The notes: generated by a model from the sequence alone, not told the origin. A stretch of DNA of 64,000 bases from Tsukamurella pseudospumae (GCF_001575205.1 NZ_LSRE01000018.1:62001-126000), one strand, 5' to 3'. Counted from the stretch's first letter, positions 40,653 to 49,686 are shown. Numbers and translations: made by a program.

Positions 40653-41510
40653 TCAGCCGATGTCGGCGATGTCGACGATCGCGTCCACGACGGCCTGCGG
40701 GGCGTCGAGGGCGACGAAGGTGCGGGCACCGTCGACCTCGACGAAGCGGACGCCGCCCGGCCGGTCGTCGCCGAACGCGGCCGCGAGCCGCCGCCCCAGC
40801 GCGGGGGTGAAGGACCGGTCCGCCGTTCCCCACACGAGGGTGACGGGGCCGGGGAAGTCGCGCATCGTCGGTGTAATCCGGGCCAGCTCGGCCGGATCGA
40901 TGGCTCGCAGCAGCGCCACGAGGTCCGCGCGGATCTTCGCCGCGACCTGTGCCGGACGGACCCATGACGCCGTGAGCTCCGGATCGGGTTCGGTGAGCAG
41001 CAGCCCGAATCCGAGCGGCGAGTGCCGGAGGGCGACAGCCCGCATCGTCGCCATCAGCGGCTGCAGCAGCGGGCGGCGGCGGAGCAGTGCGAAGAGGGCC
41101 GAGAAGGGTTGCGGCGGAAACACGTCGAAGGCGTCGCAGTCCGTGAGCACCACCCGGCTGACGAGCTCGGGACGTTCGTGCAGCAGGTACTGGCAGATCG
41201 CGCCGCCCGTGTCGTTGCCGACCAGCGTGCAGCCCTCGATGCCCCGGTCCTCGATGAAGTCGGCGACCATCCGGGCGACCCCGCGCGGACCGTCGGTGAC
41301 GGCGTCCGGGCAGGCGATCCGGTGCGAGCCCAGTGGCCAGGTCGCCGACCAGCAGCGGTGCCCCGCTGCGCCGAGGGAGCCCGCCACCCGGTCCCACAAC
41401 TGCATGTCGACGAGCACGCCGTGCACGAACAGGACGGGCGGTCGATCGGTGGTCTCGGGGCCGTACACCTGGAAGTCGACGGTGCCGGACGGGAGCGAGG
41501 CGAGGCTCAT
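40653..41510 (-). CDS. Alpha/beta hydrolase, haloalkane-dehalogenase/epoxide-hydrolase-like
   Basis: A 285-residue alpha/beta hydrolase with an aspartate nucleophile elbow (LVGNDTGGAICQYL), as in haloalkane dehalogenases and epoxide hydrolases. The oxyanion strand is VLFVHGVLVDMQLWDRV, and the late strand VTLVWGTADRSF provides an acid residue. The place of the catalytic histidine reads GARTFVALDAP, with Thr instead of His, so activity is uncertain. The ATG overlaps the stop of the upstream DUF2834-like gene (ATGA), indicating an operon. Confidence 0.78.
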   Translation of the reverse strand: MSLASLPSGTVDFQVYGPETTDRPPVLFVHGVLVDMQLWDRVAGSLGAAGHRCWSATWPLGSHRIACPDAVTDGPRGVARMVADFIEDRGIEGCTLVGNDTGGAICQYLLHERPELVSRVVLTDCDAFDVFPPQPFSALFALLRRRPLLQPLMATMRAVALRHSPLGFGLLLTEPDPELTASWVRPAQVAAKIRADLVALLRAIDPAELARITPTMRDFPGPVTLVWGTADRSFTPALGRRLAAAFGDDRPGGVRFVEVDGARTFVALDAPQAVVDAIVDIADIG

Positions 41511-41863
41511 GCCGCCACCCCCGACGGTGCCGCAGAGGCGCGCCCGGCGAGTCCCTGACCGGCGCGGGTCTCCCGCAGGTAGAGGTACAGCGGCAGCGAC
41601 AGGGACAACCCGACGAGGCACGTCGCCGGGACCACGAGCCACCAGCGGCGGACGCCGACCCGCTGTGCGTCGGTCGACGACCACACGAGGAACACGACGA
41701 TCGAGAGCAGGACGTCGGCGGTGAAGCCGGCCGCAGCGCCGCCCCGGAACAGGCTCGTCACGAACAAGGGGAGGTCGAGGCCCTCGGCGGCGAAGAATCC
41801 GCCGAAGAAGACCCACGGCACCACGGTGCCGACGACCATCATGACCAGGTAGAACCACCGCAT
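41507..41863 (-). CDS. DUF2834-like small membrane protein
   Basis: A 118-residue protein with three to four transmembrane helices (RWFYLVMMVVGTVVPWVFF, the AAGFTADVLLSIVVFLVW segment and a final WWLVVPATCLVGLSLSLP). The layout and the first-helix VVPWVFFGGFF match the DUF2834 group. Function unknown. It overlaps the hydrolase gene downstream and lies 77 bp from the divergent TetR gene, which probably regulates the two-gene unit. Confidence 0.75.
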   Translation of the reverse strand: MRWFYLVMMVVGTVVPWVFFGGFFAAEGLDLPLFVTSLFRGGAAAGFTADVLLSIVVFLVWSSTDAQRVGVRRWWLVVPATCLVGLSLSLPLYLYLRETRAGQGLAGRASAAPSGVAA

Positions 41864-41940
41864 GGCACACCCTTCGGAAAGTCCGGCTAAGGTCTGAGCG
41901 TAGTTGCGAACACTCGGTGTGAAAGTTACGTGCACTCTGT

Positions 41941-42627
41941 ATGGAAGTCAATGGTGGGGAACCGGCCGGTCGCCGGACGCAGGCCGAACGGACGGCCGCG
42001 ACCCGGGCCGCGCTGATCACCGCCGCGCGCGACCTGTTCGCCGAGCACGGTTACGCGGGCGTGGGTACGCAGGCGATCGTCGACGGTGCCGGCGTGACCC
42101 GCGGCGCGCTGTACCACCAGTTCGGCGACAAGCGCGGACTGTTCGAGGCCGTCTTCGACGCGGTGGAGGAGGAGACGATCGGCGGGGCGGCGCGGGCGGT
42201 CCTCGAGGCGGGCGACCTGGATCCCGTCGAGACGATGCTGCTCGCGGTCGACACCTACATGGCGGCGATCGCGGCGCCCGGCATCACGCGGATCACGATG
42301 ATCGACGCGCCCGCCGTGCTGGGGTGGGACGGCTGGCGCGCCCGCGGCGAGAAGTACGGGCTCGCGGTGATCGAGGCGCTCGTCGCGGACGCGATCGGGA
42401 AGGGGCACATGGCGCCGCAACCCACGCGTCCTCTCGCCCACGTGATCCTCGGCATGCTCGACGAATCCGCGCTGTACATCACCCGCGCCGACGAGCCGGA
42501 CTCCGCGCTGGCCGAGATCCGCGCCGTGATCGCGCAGTTCGTCCGGTCGATGATGCTGCCCGCGGGGCGCGGCGGTACGCCCGATCCTGCGCCCGCTGAT
42601 TCGAGTCCGACGCCATCGAGGCGGTAA
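41941..42627 (+). CDS. TetR-family transcriptional regulator
   Basis: A 228-residue TetR repressor. The N-terminal helix-turn-helix is ALITAARDLFAEHGYAGVGTQAI followed by GVTRGALYHQFGDKRGLFEAVF. The C-terminal ligand domain includes MLLAVDTYMAAIAAPGITRI. It faces the DUF2834-hydrolase operon divergently. The short inverted repeat ACAC-TCG-GTGT in the intergenic stretch is a possible half of its operator. It lies 9 bp ahead of tsaB, so readthrough into the t6A genes is possible. Confidence 0.9.
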   Translation: MEVNGGEPAGRRTQAERTAATRAALITAARDLFAEHGYAGVGTQAIVDGAGVTRGALYHQFGDKRGLFEAVFDAVEEETIGGAARAVLEAGDLDPVETMLLAVDTYMAAIAAPGITRITMIDAPAVLGWDGWRARGEKYGLAVIEALVADAIGKGHMAPQPTRPLAHVILGMLDESALYITRADEPDSALAEIRAVIAQFVRSMMLPAGRGGTPDPAPADSSPTPSRR

Positions 42628-42636
42628 CCTGCAGGT

Positions 42637-43212
42637 ATGCACGTGCTCGCCCTGGACACCGCCACGCCGGCGCTCACGGTGGGCATCGTCGACACCGATT
42701 CCGGCGTCGTCCTCGCCCGCCGCGATCGCGTGCACGCCCGCGGCCACGCCGAGGTCCTCGTGCCGTACCTGCTCGAATGTCTGGCGGAGGCGGGGCTCCG
42801 CCGGGAGGACCTGGGCGCGGTCGTCGTGGGCTGCGGTCCCGGCCCGTTCACCGGCCTGCGCGTGGGCATGGCCACCGGCGCCGCGTTCGGCGATGCCCTC
42901 GGCATCCCGGTGCACGGTGTCTGCAGCCTCGACGCGATCGCGCACGGCGAGGAGGGCGACGTGGTCGTCGTGACCGACGCTCGCCGCAAAGAGGTCTACT
43001 GGGCCCGGTACTCCGACGGTGCCCGCGTCGAGGGTCCCGGGGTCGTCAAGCCCGCCGAGCTGAACACCGACGGGGCCCGCATCGTCGAGGGATCGCCCGA
43101 CCCGGCGAGCCTCGTCGCCGTCGCGGAGGCCCTGTTCGGTACCGATCCGCAGGCCCTCGTGCCGCTGTACCTGCGTCGCCCCGACGCCGTCGAAACGGCA
43201 GCGCGTGCCTGA
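42637..43212 (+). CDS. tsaB: tRNA threonylcarbamoyladenosine synthesis protein TsaB
   Basis: A 191-residue ASKHA-fold partner and activator of TsaD in t6A formation. It shows VLALDTATPALTVGIVD at the start, HAEVLVPYL, VGCGPGPFTGLRVGMATG and VVTDARRKEVYWARY. It is slightly short compared with members of about 210-230 residues. The stop overlaps rimI by 8 bases. It forms the tsaB-rimI-tsaD unit. Confidence 0.95.
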   Translation: MHVLALDTATPALTVGIVDTDSGVVLARRDRVHARGHAEVLVPYLLECLAEAGLRREDLGAVVVGCGPGPFTGLRVGMATGAAFGDALGIPVHGVCSLDAIAHGEEGDVVVVTDARRKEVYWARYSDGARVEGPGVVKPAELNTDGARIVEGSPDPASLVAVAEALFGTDPQALVPLYLRRPDAVETAARA

Positions 43213-43666
43213 CATCGCGATCGGGTCCCTGCGTCCCGACGAGGCCGAGCGGTGCGCCGAACTGGAGACGATCCTGTTCGACGGCGACAGCCCGTGGCCC
43301 GCTTCGGCGTTCGTGCCCGAGCGGCACACCCGGTTGTTCGCCGCGCGGGACGACGGGCGTCTGGTCGGCTACGCCGGGATCGGGCTGCTGGGCAACAGTT
43401 TCTTCCCGGAGTCCGAGGTCCTCACCATCGGCGTCGACCCGGCGTACCAGGGGCGCGGGGTGGGCTACGCGCTGCTGTGCACCCTGCTCGACGAGGCCGA
43501 CCGGCACGGCGGCGCGGTCTTCCTGGAGGTTCGCACCGACAACGATCCGGCCCGGACCCTGTACGAGCGCAACGGATTCGTCACCGTCGGGGTGCGGAAG
43601 AACTACTACCGTCCCTCCGGGGCGGATGCGTACACGATGAAGCGGGAAGCGCAGGAACAGCGATGA
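43205..43666 (+). CDS. rimI: Ribosomal protein S18-alanine N-acetyltransferase
   Basis: A 153-residue GNAT acetyltransferase modifying the N-terminus of S18. The acetyl-CoA loop is [10 protein letters not shown] (about 84-93), preceded by LTIGVDPAY and followed by [14 protein letters not shown] and KNYYRP, the RimI signature end. The GTG start overlaps tsaB, and the stop overlaps tsaD (ATGA). In several actinobacteria rimI is fused to or co-transcribed with tsaD. Confidence 0.94.
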   Translation: MPDIAIGSLRPDEAERCAELETILFDGDSPWPASAFVPERHTRLFAARDDGRLVGYAGIGLLGNSFFPESEVLTIGVDPAYQGRGVGYALLCTLLDEADRHGGAVFLEVRTDNDPARTLYERNGFVTVGVRKNYYRPSGADAYTMKREAQEQR

Positions 43667-44697
43667 TCGTCATGGGCATCGAGAGCTCGTGCGACGAGAC
43701 GGGCGTCGGCATCGTCGACTGGGATCCGGAGTCGAAGACGGCGCGACTGCTCGCCGACGAGGTCGCATCCTCGCAGGACGAGCACGCCCGGTACGGGGGA
43801 GTGGTGCCCGAGGTCGCTTCCCGCGCCCACCTCGAGGCGGTCGTCCCGACGATGCGCCGTGCCCTGGCCGCCGCGAACATCGACCGTCCGGACGCCCTCG
43901 CCGTCACGATCGGCCCCGGCCTCGCCGGCGCGCTGCTCGTGGGCGTCGCCGCCGCGAAAGCCTATGCGGCGGCGTGGGACATCCCCTTCTACGGCCTCAA
44001 CCACCTCGGCGGGCACGTGGCCGTCGACACCCTCGAACACGGCCCGATGCCGCCGTGCGTGGCGCTGCTCGTGTCGGGCGGCCACACCCACCTCCTGCAC
44101 GTTACCGACCTGGGTGCCCCGATCGCCGAGCTGGGGACCACCGTCGACGATGCCGCGGGGGAGGCCTTCGACAAGGTCGCGCGGCTGTTGGGGCTCGGCT
44201 ACCCGGGCGGGCCCGTCATCGACGAGCTCGCACGCCAGGGTGATCCGAAGGCCATCCGTTTCCCGCGCGCCATGACCCGGCAGCAGGACGCGCGGTACGA
44301 CTTCTCGTTCAGCGGGCTCAAGACGGCCGTCGCGCGGCACGTCGAGGCGGAGAACGCCGCCGGCCGCGCGCTGAACGTGTCGGACATCGCCGCCTCCTTC
44401 CAAGAAGCGGTCGCGGACGTGTTGACCTTCAAGGCGATCCGCGCGGTGCAGGACACGGGCGTGGATACGATGGTGCTGGGCGGCGGCGCCACCGCGAACT
44501 CCCGCATCCGGTCGCTGGCTCAGGAGCGGTGCGACGCAGCGGGAATCGAGCTGCGCGTCCCGAAGCCGCGATTGTGCACCGATAACGGCGTGATGATCGC
44601 GACCCTCGGCGCACACGTCATCGACGCGGACCCGACGCCCACCGACCTCGGCGCCGCGACCGATCCGGGGCTGTCGGTCACCCGGACGAAGCTGTAG
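43663..44697 (+). CDS. tsaD: tRNA N6-adenosine threonylcarbamoyltransferase TsaD
   Basis: A 344-residue Kae1/YgjD-family enzyme transferring threonylcarbamoyl to A37 of tRNA. It opens with [17 protein letters not shown]. The metal-binding histidines are in LNHLGGH, and the nucleotide loops are [18 protein letters not shown] and [13 protein letters not shown]. The aspartate is in LCTDNGVM. It is of normal length. It ends convergently inside the start of the MarR gene tail, with a 20-base overlap. Confidence 0.98.
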   Translation: MIVMGIESSCDETGVGIVDWDPESKTARLLADEVASSQDEHARYGGVVPEVASRAHLEAVVPTMRRALAAANIDRPDALAVTIGPGLAGALLVGVAAAKAYAAAWDIPFYGLNHLGGHVAVDTLEHGPMPPCVALLVSGGHTHLLHVTDLGAPIAELGTTVDDAAGEAFDKVARLLGLGYPGGPVIDELARQGDPKAIRFPRAMTRQQDARYDFSFSGLKTAVARHVEAENAAGRALNVSDIAASFQEAVADVLTFKAIRAVQDTGVDTMVLGGGATANSRIRSLAQERCDAAGIELRVPKPRLCTDNGVMIATLGAHVIDADPTPTDLGAATDPGLSVTRTKL

Positions 44698-45112
44698 CGC
44701 GCGCCGCCAGCGCCGCGTTCAGGGCGGTCAGCCCGCCGATGAGGGCCTCGCGGTCGGCCTCGTCGAGGTCGCCGAGGATCTCGCCGATTCCGCGCAGCTT
44801 GATCTCCCGGTCGCGCAGGTACGCGGCCTGCCCCGCCGCCGTCGGGCGGATGCGTTTCGGACCGGAGACGGCGCCGTCGGCCTCGAGCAGCCCGTGCTCG
44901 ATGGCCTTGTTGACCTGGCGGTTCACGGTCGACTGCTCGAGCTCGAGCTCGGTGGCGATCTCCTTGAGGGTGCGCGGGCCGGTGTAGTCGAGGAGGAGCA
45001 GCACGTGGTAGGCGGAGCGGTCCAGGTGCAGTTCCATCGACCGCGGTCGCGCGCGCATGTGCTGGCCGAGCGCGTTGATCTCGCGCTCGAGCCTGCGGGC
45101 CGCGTCGTCCAT
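44678..45112 (-). CDS. MarR-family regulator of the adjacent MFS exporter
   Basis: A 144-residue MarR winged-helix repressor. Recognition region: [35 protein letters not shown], followed by [12 protein letters not shown] for the wing. GAGGGAGGA lies just before the ATG at 45112. It is divergent from the MFS gene, with a 17-bp near-palindrome between them, the classic arrangement for drug-responsive efflux control. Its 3' end overlaps tsaD by 20 bases on the opposite strand. Confidence 0.9.
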   Translation of the reverse strand: MDDAARRLEREINALGQHMRARPRSMELHLDRSAYHVLLLLDYTGPRTLKEIATELELEQSTVNRQVNKAIEHGLLEADGAVSGPKRIRPTAAGQAAYLRDREIKLRGIGEILGDLDEADREALIGGLTALNAALAARATASSG

Positions 45113-45217
45113 GGGTCCTCCCTCGGGTCTGCACCGGTGCGCTGATTCTGTCAGCACGGCGGAATGTCCGTGTTGCACCGCATGCTCACGGGGCATACAG
45201 TTGCAGTGTTCAACGAT

Positions 45218-45234
45218 ATGTATGTTACACACAT
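45218..45234. promoter_or_regulatory. MarR-type operator candidate
   Basis: ATGTATGTTACACACAT is a 17-bp inverted repeat with seven of eight matching positions. It lies 29 bp before the MFS GTG and 105 bp from the divergent marR ATG. Its size and symmetry suit a MarR dimer. Confidence 0.6.
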
Positions 45235-45262
45235 TCGTTCAGTCTTCAGAGAGGCGGTCCTC

Positions 45263-46711
45263 GTGACCAGCACCGTTACTGCGCCGGGCGATTCCGGTGC
45301 GCTCGCACCCGGCGCCTCGCGCCGGAATCATCCCTTGGTGACCGTCGTCATCCTGTGCTTCGGCGGCATGGTCGCCGCGCTCATGCAGTCGCTGGTGATC
45401 CCGATCCAGCCCGAGCTGCCGCAGCTGCTCAACACCTCGTCGGCCAATGCCTCGTGGGTCATCACGGCCACGCTGCTCGCGGCCGCCGTCGCCATGCCGA
45501 TCGGCGGACGCCTCGCCGACATGATCGGCAAGCGCCGTGTGCTGGTGCTCAGTGCCGTACTGCTCGTCGCCGGCTCGCTCGCCGCGGCGCTGTCCACCGG
45601 GCTCGTGCTCATGCTCGTCGGCCGCGTGCTGCAGGGCCTGGCGATGGCCTTCATCCCCGTCGGCATCTCGATGATGCGTGAGGTCACGCCGCCGTCGATG
45701 ACCGCGACCGCGGTCGCCGCGATGAGCGCGACCCTCGGCGTCGGCGGCGCCATCGGCCTCCCGCTGTCCGCGTGGATCGCGCAGACCTACGACTGGCACA
45801 TGCTGTTCTGGGTCTCGACGGTGCTCGCCGGGCTCATCCTCGCCGCCGTCCTGTTCGTCCTGCCCGACGGTGCCCCCGGTGTCGGTGGGCGCATCGACGT
45901 CATCGGCTCGATCGGTCTGGCCGTCGGCCTCGTCGCCACCCTCGTGGCCGTCACCAAGGGCAACGACTGGGGCTGGACCTCGGGCTCGACCCTCGGGCTG
46001 CTGATCGGCGGCCTCGCCGTGCTCGTCGCGTGGGGATTCTTCGAACTGCGCCACGCGGATCCGCTCGTCGACCTGCGTACGTCCGCGCGGCCGCGCGTGC
46101 TGATCACCAACATCGCGACCGTGACCATCGGCTTCGGCATGATGGCGATGATGCTGTGCGTGCCGCAGATCATGGAGTTCCCCACGGCCACCGGCTTCGG
46201 GCTCGGCAAGAGCATGCTCGAGGCGGGCCTCTGGATGATGCCCGGTGGCATCATGATGATGATCTTCGCGCCCGTGTCGAGCATCCTCATCAAGAAGGTC
46301 GGTCCCGCGGTCACCCTTGCGATCGGCGCCTTCGTCGTGGCCGCCGGCTACGTGCTCGCCTTCTTCTTGATGGACGCGGCCTGGAAGCTCTCGCTCGCGT
46401 CGATCGTCGGCACCGTCGGCGTCGCGATCGCCTACGCCGCCATGCCGACGATCATCATGACCTCGGTCCCGCAGAGCGAGACGGGCGCCGCGATCGGCCT
46501 GAACGCGTTGATGCGCTCGCTGGGCACCACGATCTGCTCCGCGGTCGCCGCCGCGATCATCTCGTCGAAGTCGGTGACGATGGCCGGGCACGTCATCCCC
46601 ACGCAGGGCGCGTTCGAGACGATCTTCGTGGTCGCCGCGGTCGCTGCGCTGCTGGCCGGTGTCATCGCCCTGATGATCCCGAAGCCGAAGGTCGCCGAGG
46701 CCTCGGAGTAG
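45263..46711 (+). CDS. MFS drug exporter (DHA2, 14-TM type)
   Basis: A 482-residue proton-driven multidrug exporter of the DHA2 family, with about 14 hydrophobic segments. The motif A region is GGRLADMIGKRRVL, the motif C region is LGVGGAIGLPLSAWI, and the first helix contains VAALMQSLVIPIQPELP. The GTG at 45263 follows the purine-rich AGAGAGG; an upstream ATG at 45218 overlaps the operator and is less likely. Control is probably by the divergent MarR protein. Substrate unknown. Confidence 0.9.
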   Translation: MTSTVTAPGDSGALAPGASRRNHPLVTVVILCFGGMVAALMQSLVIPIQPELPQLLNTSSANASWVITATLLAAAVAMPIGGRLADMIGKRRVLVLSAVLLVAGSLAAALSTGLVLMLVGRVLQGLAMAFIPVGISMMREVTPPSMTATAVAAMSATLGVGGAIGLPLSAWIAQTYDWHMLFWVSTVLAGLILAAVLFVLPDGAPGVGGRIDVIGSIGLAVGLVATLVAVTKGNDWGWTSGSTLGLLIGGLAVLVAWGFFELRHADPLVDLRTSARPRVLITNIATVTIGFGMMAMMLCVPQIMEFPTATGFGLGKSMLEAGLWMMPGGIMMMIFAPVSSILIKKVGPAVTLAIGAFVVAAGYVLAFFLMDAAWKLSLASIVGTVGVAIAYAAMPTIIMTSVPQSETGAAIGLNALMRSLGTTICSAVAAAIISSKSVTMAGHVIPTQGAFETIFVVAAVAALLAGVIALMIPKPKVAEASE

Positions 46712-46721
46712 CCGCCGACCC

Positions 46722-46752
46722 TTGCATCTGACGCGACGTCAGGTCCTACCGT
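46722..46752 (+). promoter_or_regulatory. MerR-type promoter with 19-bp spacer and operator
   Basis: TTGCAT at 46722-46727 and TACCGT at 46747-46752 are 19 bp apart, the overlong spacing typical of MerR-activated promoters. The spacer holds the perfect inverted repeat CTGACG-CGA-CGTCAG (46728-46742). It is the probable autoregulated promoter of the MerR-VOC gene. Confidence 0.72.
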
Positions 46753-46759
46753 CGGAGGT

Positions 46760-47557
46760 ATGGACGACCATGCGGAATCCCACGGCGGCGGATGGAAGAT
46801 CGGCGATCTCGCGGAGCGGACCGGCGTCACGGTCCGCACTCTGCGGTACTACGACCAGACCGGACTGCTGACCCCGGACGGACAGACGGGTGGCGGACAT
46901 CGGGTGTACGGCGTCGAGAACATCGAGCGCCTCTACCGGATCCTCGCGCTTCGGCGCCTGGGCTTCCGGCTCGCCGAGATCGGCTCACTCCTCGACGCCC
47001 CCACCTGGGACCTCGGGGCCATGCTGACCCGGCACCTCGCGGACACCGATAGGACCGTCGCAGCCGCCACCCGGCTCGCGGCGGAGCTGCGGGCGATCAC
47101 GGGGCAACTGGGACGCGGCGAGGTCCACCCGCAGGCACTGCTGGAGATCATGGAGGAGATGACCCTGATGGAACCGATCGCCCGGAACACCACGACGCTG
47201 CTGGTCTACGAGGACCTGGCCGCGGCGCACACATACCTCGCCGAGACCTTCGGGCTGACCCCGGGGCCGCTGGTCCGGCTGCCGGACGGCGTTGCGGTTC
47301 ACGGCGAGCTCCTGGCCGGTGATCACGCGATCTGGCTGCACCCGACGGGGGAGGGGTACCGCTCACCCCGGCAACTCGGTGGCGTGAGCAGCATGACGGT
47401 GATCTCGGTGGACGACGCCGACGCGCACCACGCGCGTACGGTCGCGCGCGGCGCCGACATCGTCGAGGAACCCACGACGCAGCCCTACGGTGTGCGCGAG
47501 TACGGCGTGCGCGACCCCGAAGGGCACCTCTGGTACTTCCACGGTCCCGTCGCCTGA
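46760..47557 (+). CDS. MerR-VOC fusion regulator
   Basis: A 265-residue protein. Residues about 10-80 are a MerR winged helix (KIGDLAERTGVTVRTLRYYDQTGLLTP). A dimerisation helix runs to about 135. A C-terminal vicinal-oxygen-chelate domain (about 145-262) shows TLLVYEDLAAAHTYLAETF, then GVREYGVRDPEGHLWYF, like bleomycin-resistance or glyoxalase proteins. The VOC domain probably serves as ligand sensor, or it may sequester the drug itself. The gene is preceded by a MerR-type promoter. No obvious target other than itself lies beside it. Confidence 0.85.
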   Translation: MDDHAESHGGGWKIGDLAERTGVTVRTLRYYDQTGLLTPDGQTGGGHRVYGVENIERLYRILALRRLGFRLAEIGSLLDAPTWDLGAMLTRHLADTDRTVAAATRLAAELRAITGQLGRGEVHPQALLEIMEEMTLMEPIARNTTTLLVYEDLAAAHTYLAETFGLTPGPLVRLPDGVAVHGELLAGDHAIWLHPTGEGYRSPRQLGGVSSMTVISVDDADAHHARTVARGADIVEEPTTQPYGVREYGVRDPEGHLWYFHGPVA

Positions 47558-47592
47558 TTGCCCGGGGCCGCTGGCATTCGGTGTCCGCCCCC

Positions 47593-48456
47593 TCACCCGA
47601 CGGTGCCGCGCCAGCGCAGCGGTGGCGCCCCGAAGCGTCGGTGGAAGGCGCGGCTGAACCCGGCCTCGGAGGCGTAACCGACGGCGGCTCCGATCTCGCC
47701 CACCGGAGAATCGGTGTCGCGCAGTAGCTCCGCCGCTCGATCGAGCCGCTGCGCGGTGACGTACGCCGCCGGCGGCACGCCGAGCAAGCGGGTGAACCGC
47801 GCCGCCAACGCGGACCGGGACAGCGCGGCGACGCGCGCGAGTTCGTCGATGCTCCAGGGGTGTTCGGGATGATCGTGCACCGCCGTGAGCACGGGACCGA
47901 GCCTCGGATCCATCGCCGCGGTGAGCCATCCGGGTGCGGCTTCGGCCTCGGCCGCCCATCGACGCAGGGCGTGGATGAACAGCAGGTCGAGGATCCGCGC
48001 CGCCATCACATCGCTCCCCGGGCTCGGTGAATCGGTCTCGCGGAGCAACAGTTCCAGGCTGGTGCGCAGCCACTGCGCGTCCGGTGCGGCGCCGGCGCAG
48101 TGGATGACGGGCGGGAGCACGGCGAGCACGGCGTCGGCGACGACATGGTCCGCCGTGAACTCGCCGGTCACCCATTCGGCGCCCGCCGGCCCGGACAGTA
48201 CGTGCTCGTCGCCGCGCGGCAGGAGGGCCATGTCGGACGGGGCGAGCGGCACCGTCGTACCGCCGACGTGCACCGCCATGCCGGGGGAGACGGCGAGATG
48301 CGCGACCCGGCGGTCCGCGACGCGCAGCACGACCGGTACGGTCGCGCTCCCGCGCCGGACGCGACCGCCGCGCAGACGCACCGCGCGCAGGAGCACGCTC
48401 AGCGCGTCCGGCGGATCATCGGGACGATCGGCAAAGAAAGAGGGTGAATCAGGCAT
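47593..48456 (-). CDS. AraC-family regulator with cupin-type sensor
   Basis: A 287-residue regulator. The N-terminal half (about 15-130) is the cupin-like AraC sensor domain (ALSVLLRAVRLRGGRVRRGS, VAVHVGG-like strand, LAPSDMALLPRGDEHVL). The C-terminal double helix-turn-helix is WSIDELARVAALSRSALAARF and then PVGEIGAAVGYASEAGFSRAFHRRFG. It is divergent from the small alpha/beta hydrolase gene across 72 bp and probably controls it. Confidence 0.92.
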   Translation of the reverse strand: MPDSPSFFADRPDDPPDALSVLLRAVRLRGGRVRRGSATVPVVLRVADRRVAHLAVSPGMAVHVGGTTVPLAPSDMALLPRGDEHVLSGPAGAEWVTGEFTADHVVADAVLAVLPPVIHCAGAAPDAQWLRTSLELLLRETDSPSPGSDVMAARILDLLFIHALRRWAAEAEAAPGWLTAAMDPRLGPVLTAVHDHPEHPWSIDELARVAALSRSALAARFTRLLGVPPAAYVTAQRLDRAAELLRDTDSPVGEIGAAVGYASEAGFSRAFHRRFGAPPLRWRGTVG

Positions 48457-48528
48457 GGGAATTGACTCCGCATCCTTCTAGCGTGGACAGGGCAAGGATA
48501 GGTCACAGCACACGAAAGGTCACGAGCG

Positions 48529-49224
48529 ATGACGGAGAAGCCCACGATCGTCCTGGTCCACGGATTCTGGGGCGGTGCGGCCCACTGGGGTGAGCTCATC
48601 GTCGAGTTGCGGCGGCGCGGCTACCCCGAGCTGCGAGCGGTGGAGAACCCGCTCACCTCACTCGCCGACGATGCGGAGCGCACTCGGCGGATGGTGGCCC
48701 AGGTGCGGGGGCCCGTCCTGCTCGTCGGACACTCCTACGGCGGCGCGGTGATCACCGAGGCCGGGAACCATCCCGATGTCGTGGGGCTGGTGTACATCGC
48801 CGCGTTCGCCCCCGACGCGGGCGAGAGCCCCGGCGCGATCACCGAGCAGCATCCGCCCGCGGCGTTCGACGCGATCGCACCCGACTCCGACGGCTACCTG
48901 TGGATCGCGCAGGACCGGTTCCGCGACAGCTTCGCCCAGGATCTCGACGAGGACGCCGCGTTGGTGATGGCCGTGACCCAGAAGGCGCCGCTGGGGTCGA
49001 CCTTCGGTGACGCCGTCACGGATCCGGCCTGGCGGCACCGGCCCAGTTGGTATCAGGTGTCCACGCAGGACCGGATGATCCACCCGGACAACGAGCGCCG
49101 CATGGCCGAGCGCATGGGAGCGCGTGAGGTGATCGAGCTCGAGGCGAGTCACGCCTCCCTGGCCTCGCACCCGCGGGAGATCGCGGACCTCATCGATCGG
49201 GCGGTCGCCGCACTGGCCGGCTGA
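48529..49224 (+). CDS. Small alpha/beta hydrolase (EstC/hydroxynitrile-lyase-like)
   Basis: A 231-residue alpha/beta hydrolase. It shows IVLVHGFWGGAAHWGELI, the nucleophile elbow GHSYGG (Ser69), VYIAAFAPDAGES, and a C-terminal His in ELEASHASLASHP. All triad elements appear present. Similar proteins are esterases of the plant methylesterase-like group. It is divergent from the AraC regulator, and its stop abuts the stop of the convergent MarR gene. Substrate unknown. Confidence 0.9.
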   Translation: MTEKPTIVLVHGFWGGAAHWGELIVELRRRGYPELRAVENPLTSLADDAERTRRMVAQVRGPVLLVGHSYGGAVITEAGNHPDVVGLVYIAAFAPDAGESPGAITEQHPPAAFDAIAPDSDGYLWIAQDRFRDSFAQDLDEDAALVMAVTQKAPLGSTFGDAVTDPAWRHRPSWYQVSTQDRMIHPDNERRMAERMGAREVIELEASHASLASHPREIADLIDRAVAALAG

Positions 49225-49686
49225 TCAGGCCTCGTCGCCGCACAGGTACTCGCGCATCTCGCACTCGGCCGACTCGGCGCGCAGCACGGCGCGCTGCGTC
49301 GGCCGAGCCGCGTCGTAGCGCTCGCGGCCGCTGTCGGTGATCGTGGTGAAGACGGACCGCCGGTCGCTCTCGCACATGCTGCGCACGGCCAGCCCGTCCT
49401 TCTCCAGGCGCGCGACCAGCCGGGACAGTGCGGACTGCGACAGGTGCACGTGCTCGGCCAGATCCGACATGCGGACCTTGCCGCCATCGGCTGTGCGGGC
49501 GCGGACCAGCTGCTCGAGGACCTCGAACTCCGACGAGGTCAGCTCGTGTGCCCCCAGCGCGCGGTCCAGCGCGCAGGTCATGCGCGCGTAGTCGCGCATC
49601 AGCCGGTGCCACTGCTCCGCCAACGCGTCGTCCGCGGGGGTGCAGGTGTTCGCGTGGACGGTCACGACGTCGCCTTTGACGCTCAT
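49225..49686 (-). CDS. MarR-family regulator of the second MFS exporter
   Basis: A 153-residue MarR-type winged helix: LTSSEFEVLEQLVRARTAD, then MSDLAEHVHLSQSALSRLVARLEKDGLAVR and the wing SDRRSVFTTITDSG. The C-terminal tail carries two cysteines (ECEMREYLCGDEA) and the N-terminal tail one (NTCTP). Redox sensing is possible but speculative. It is divergent from the MFS gene and terminates back-to-back with the hydrolase gene. Confidence 0.9.
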   Translation of the reverse strand: MSVKGDVVTVHANTCTPADDALAEQWHRLMRDYARMTCALDRALGAHELTSSEFEVLEQLVRARTADGGKVRMSDLAEHVHLSQSALSRLVARLEKDGLAVRSMCESDRRSVFTTITDSGRERYDAARPTQRAVLRAESAECEMREYLCGDEA

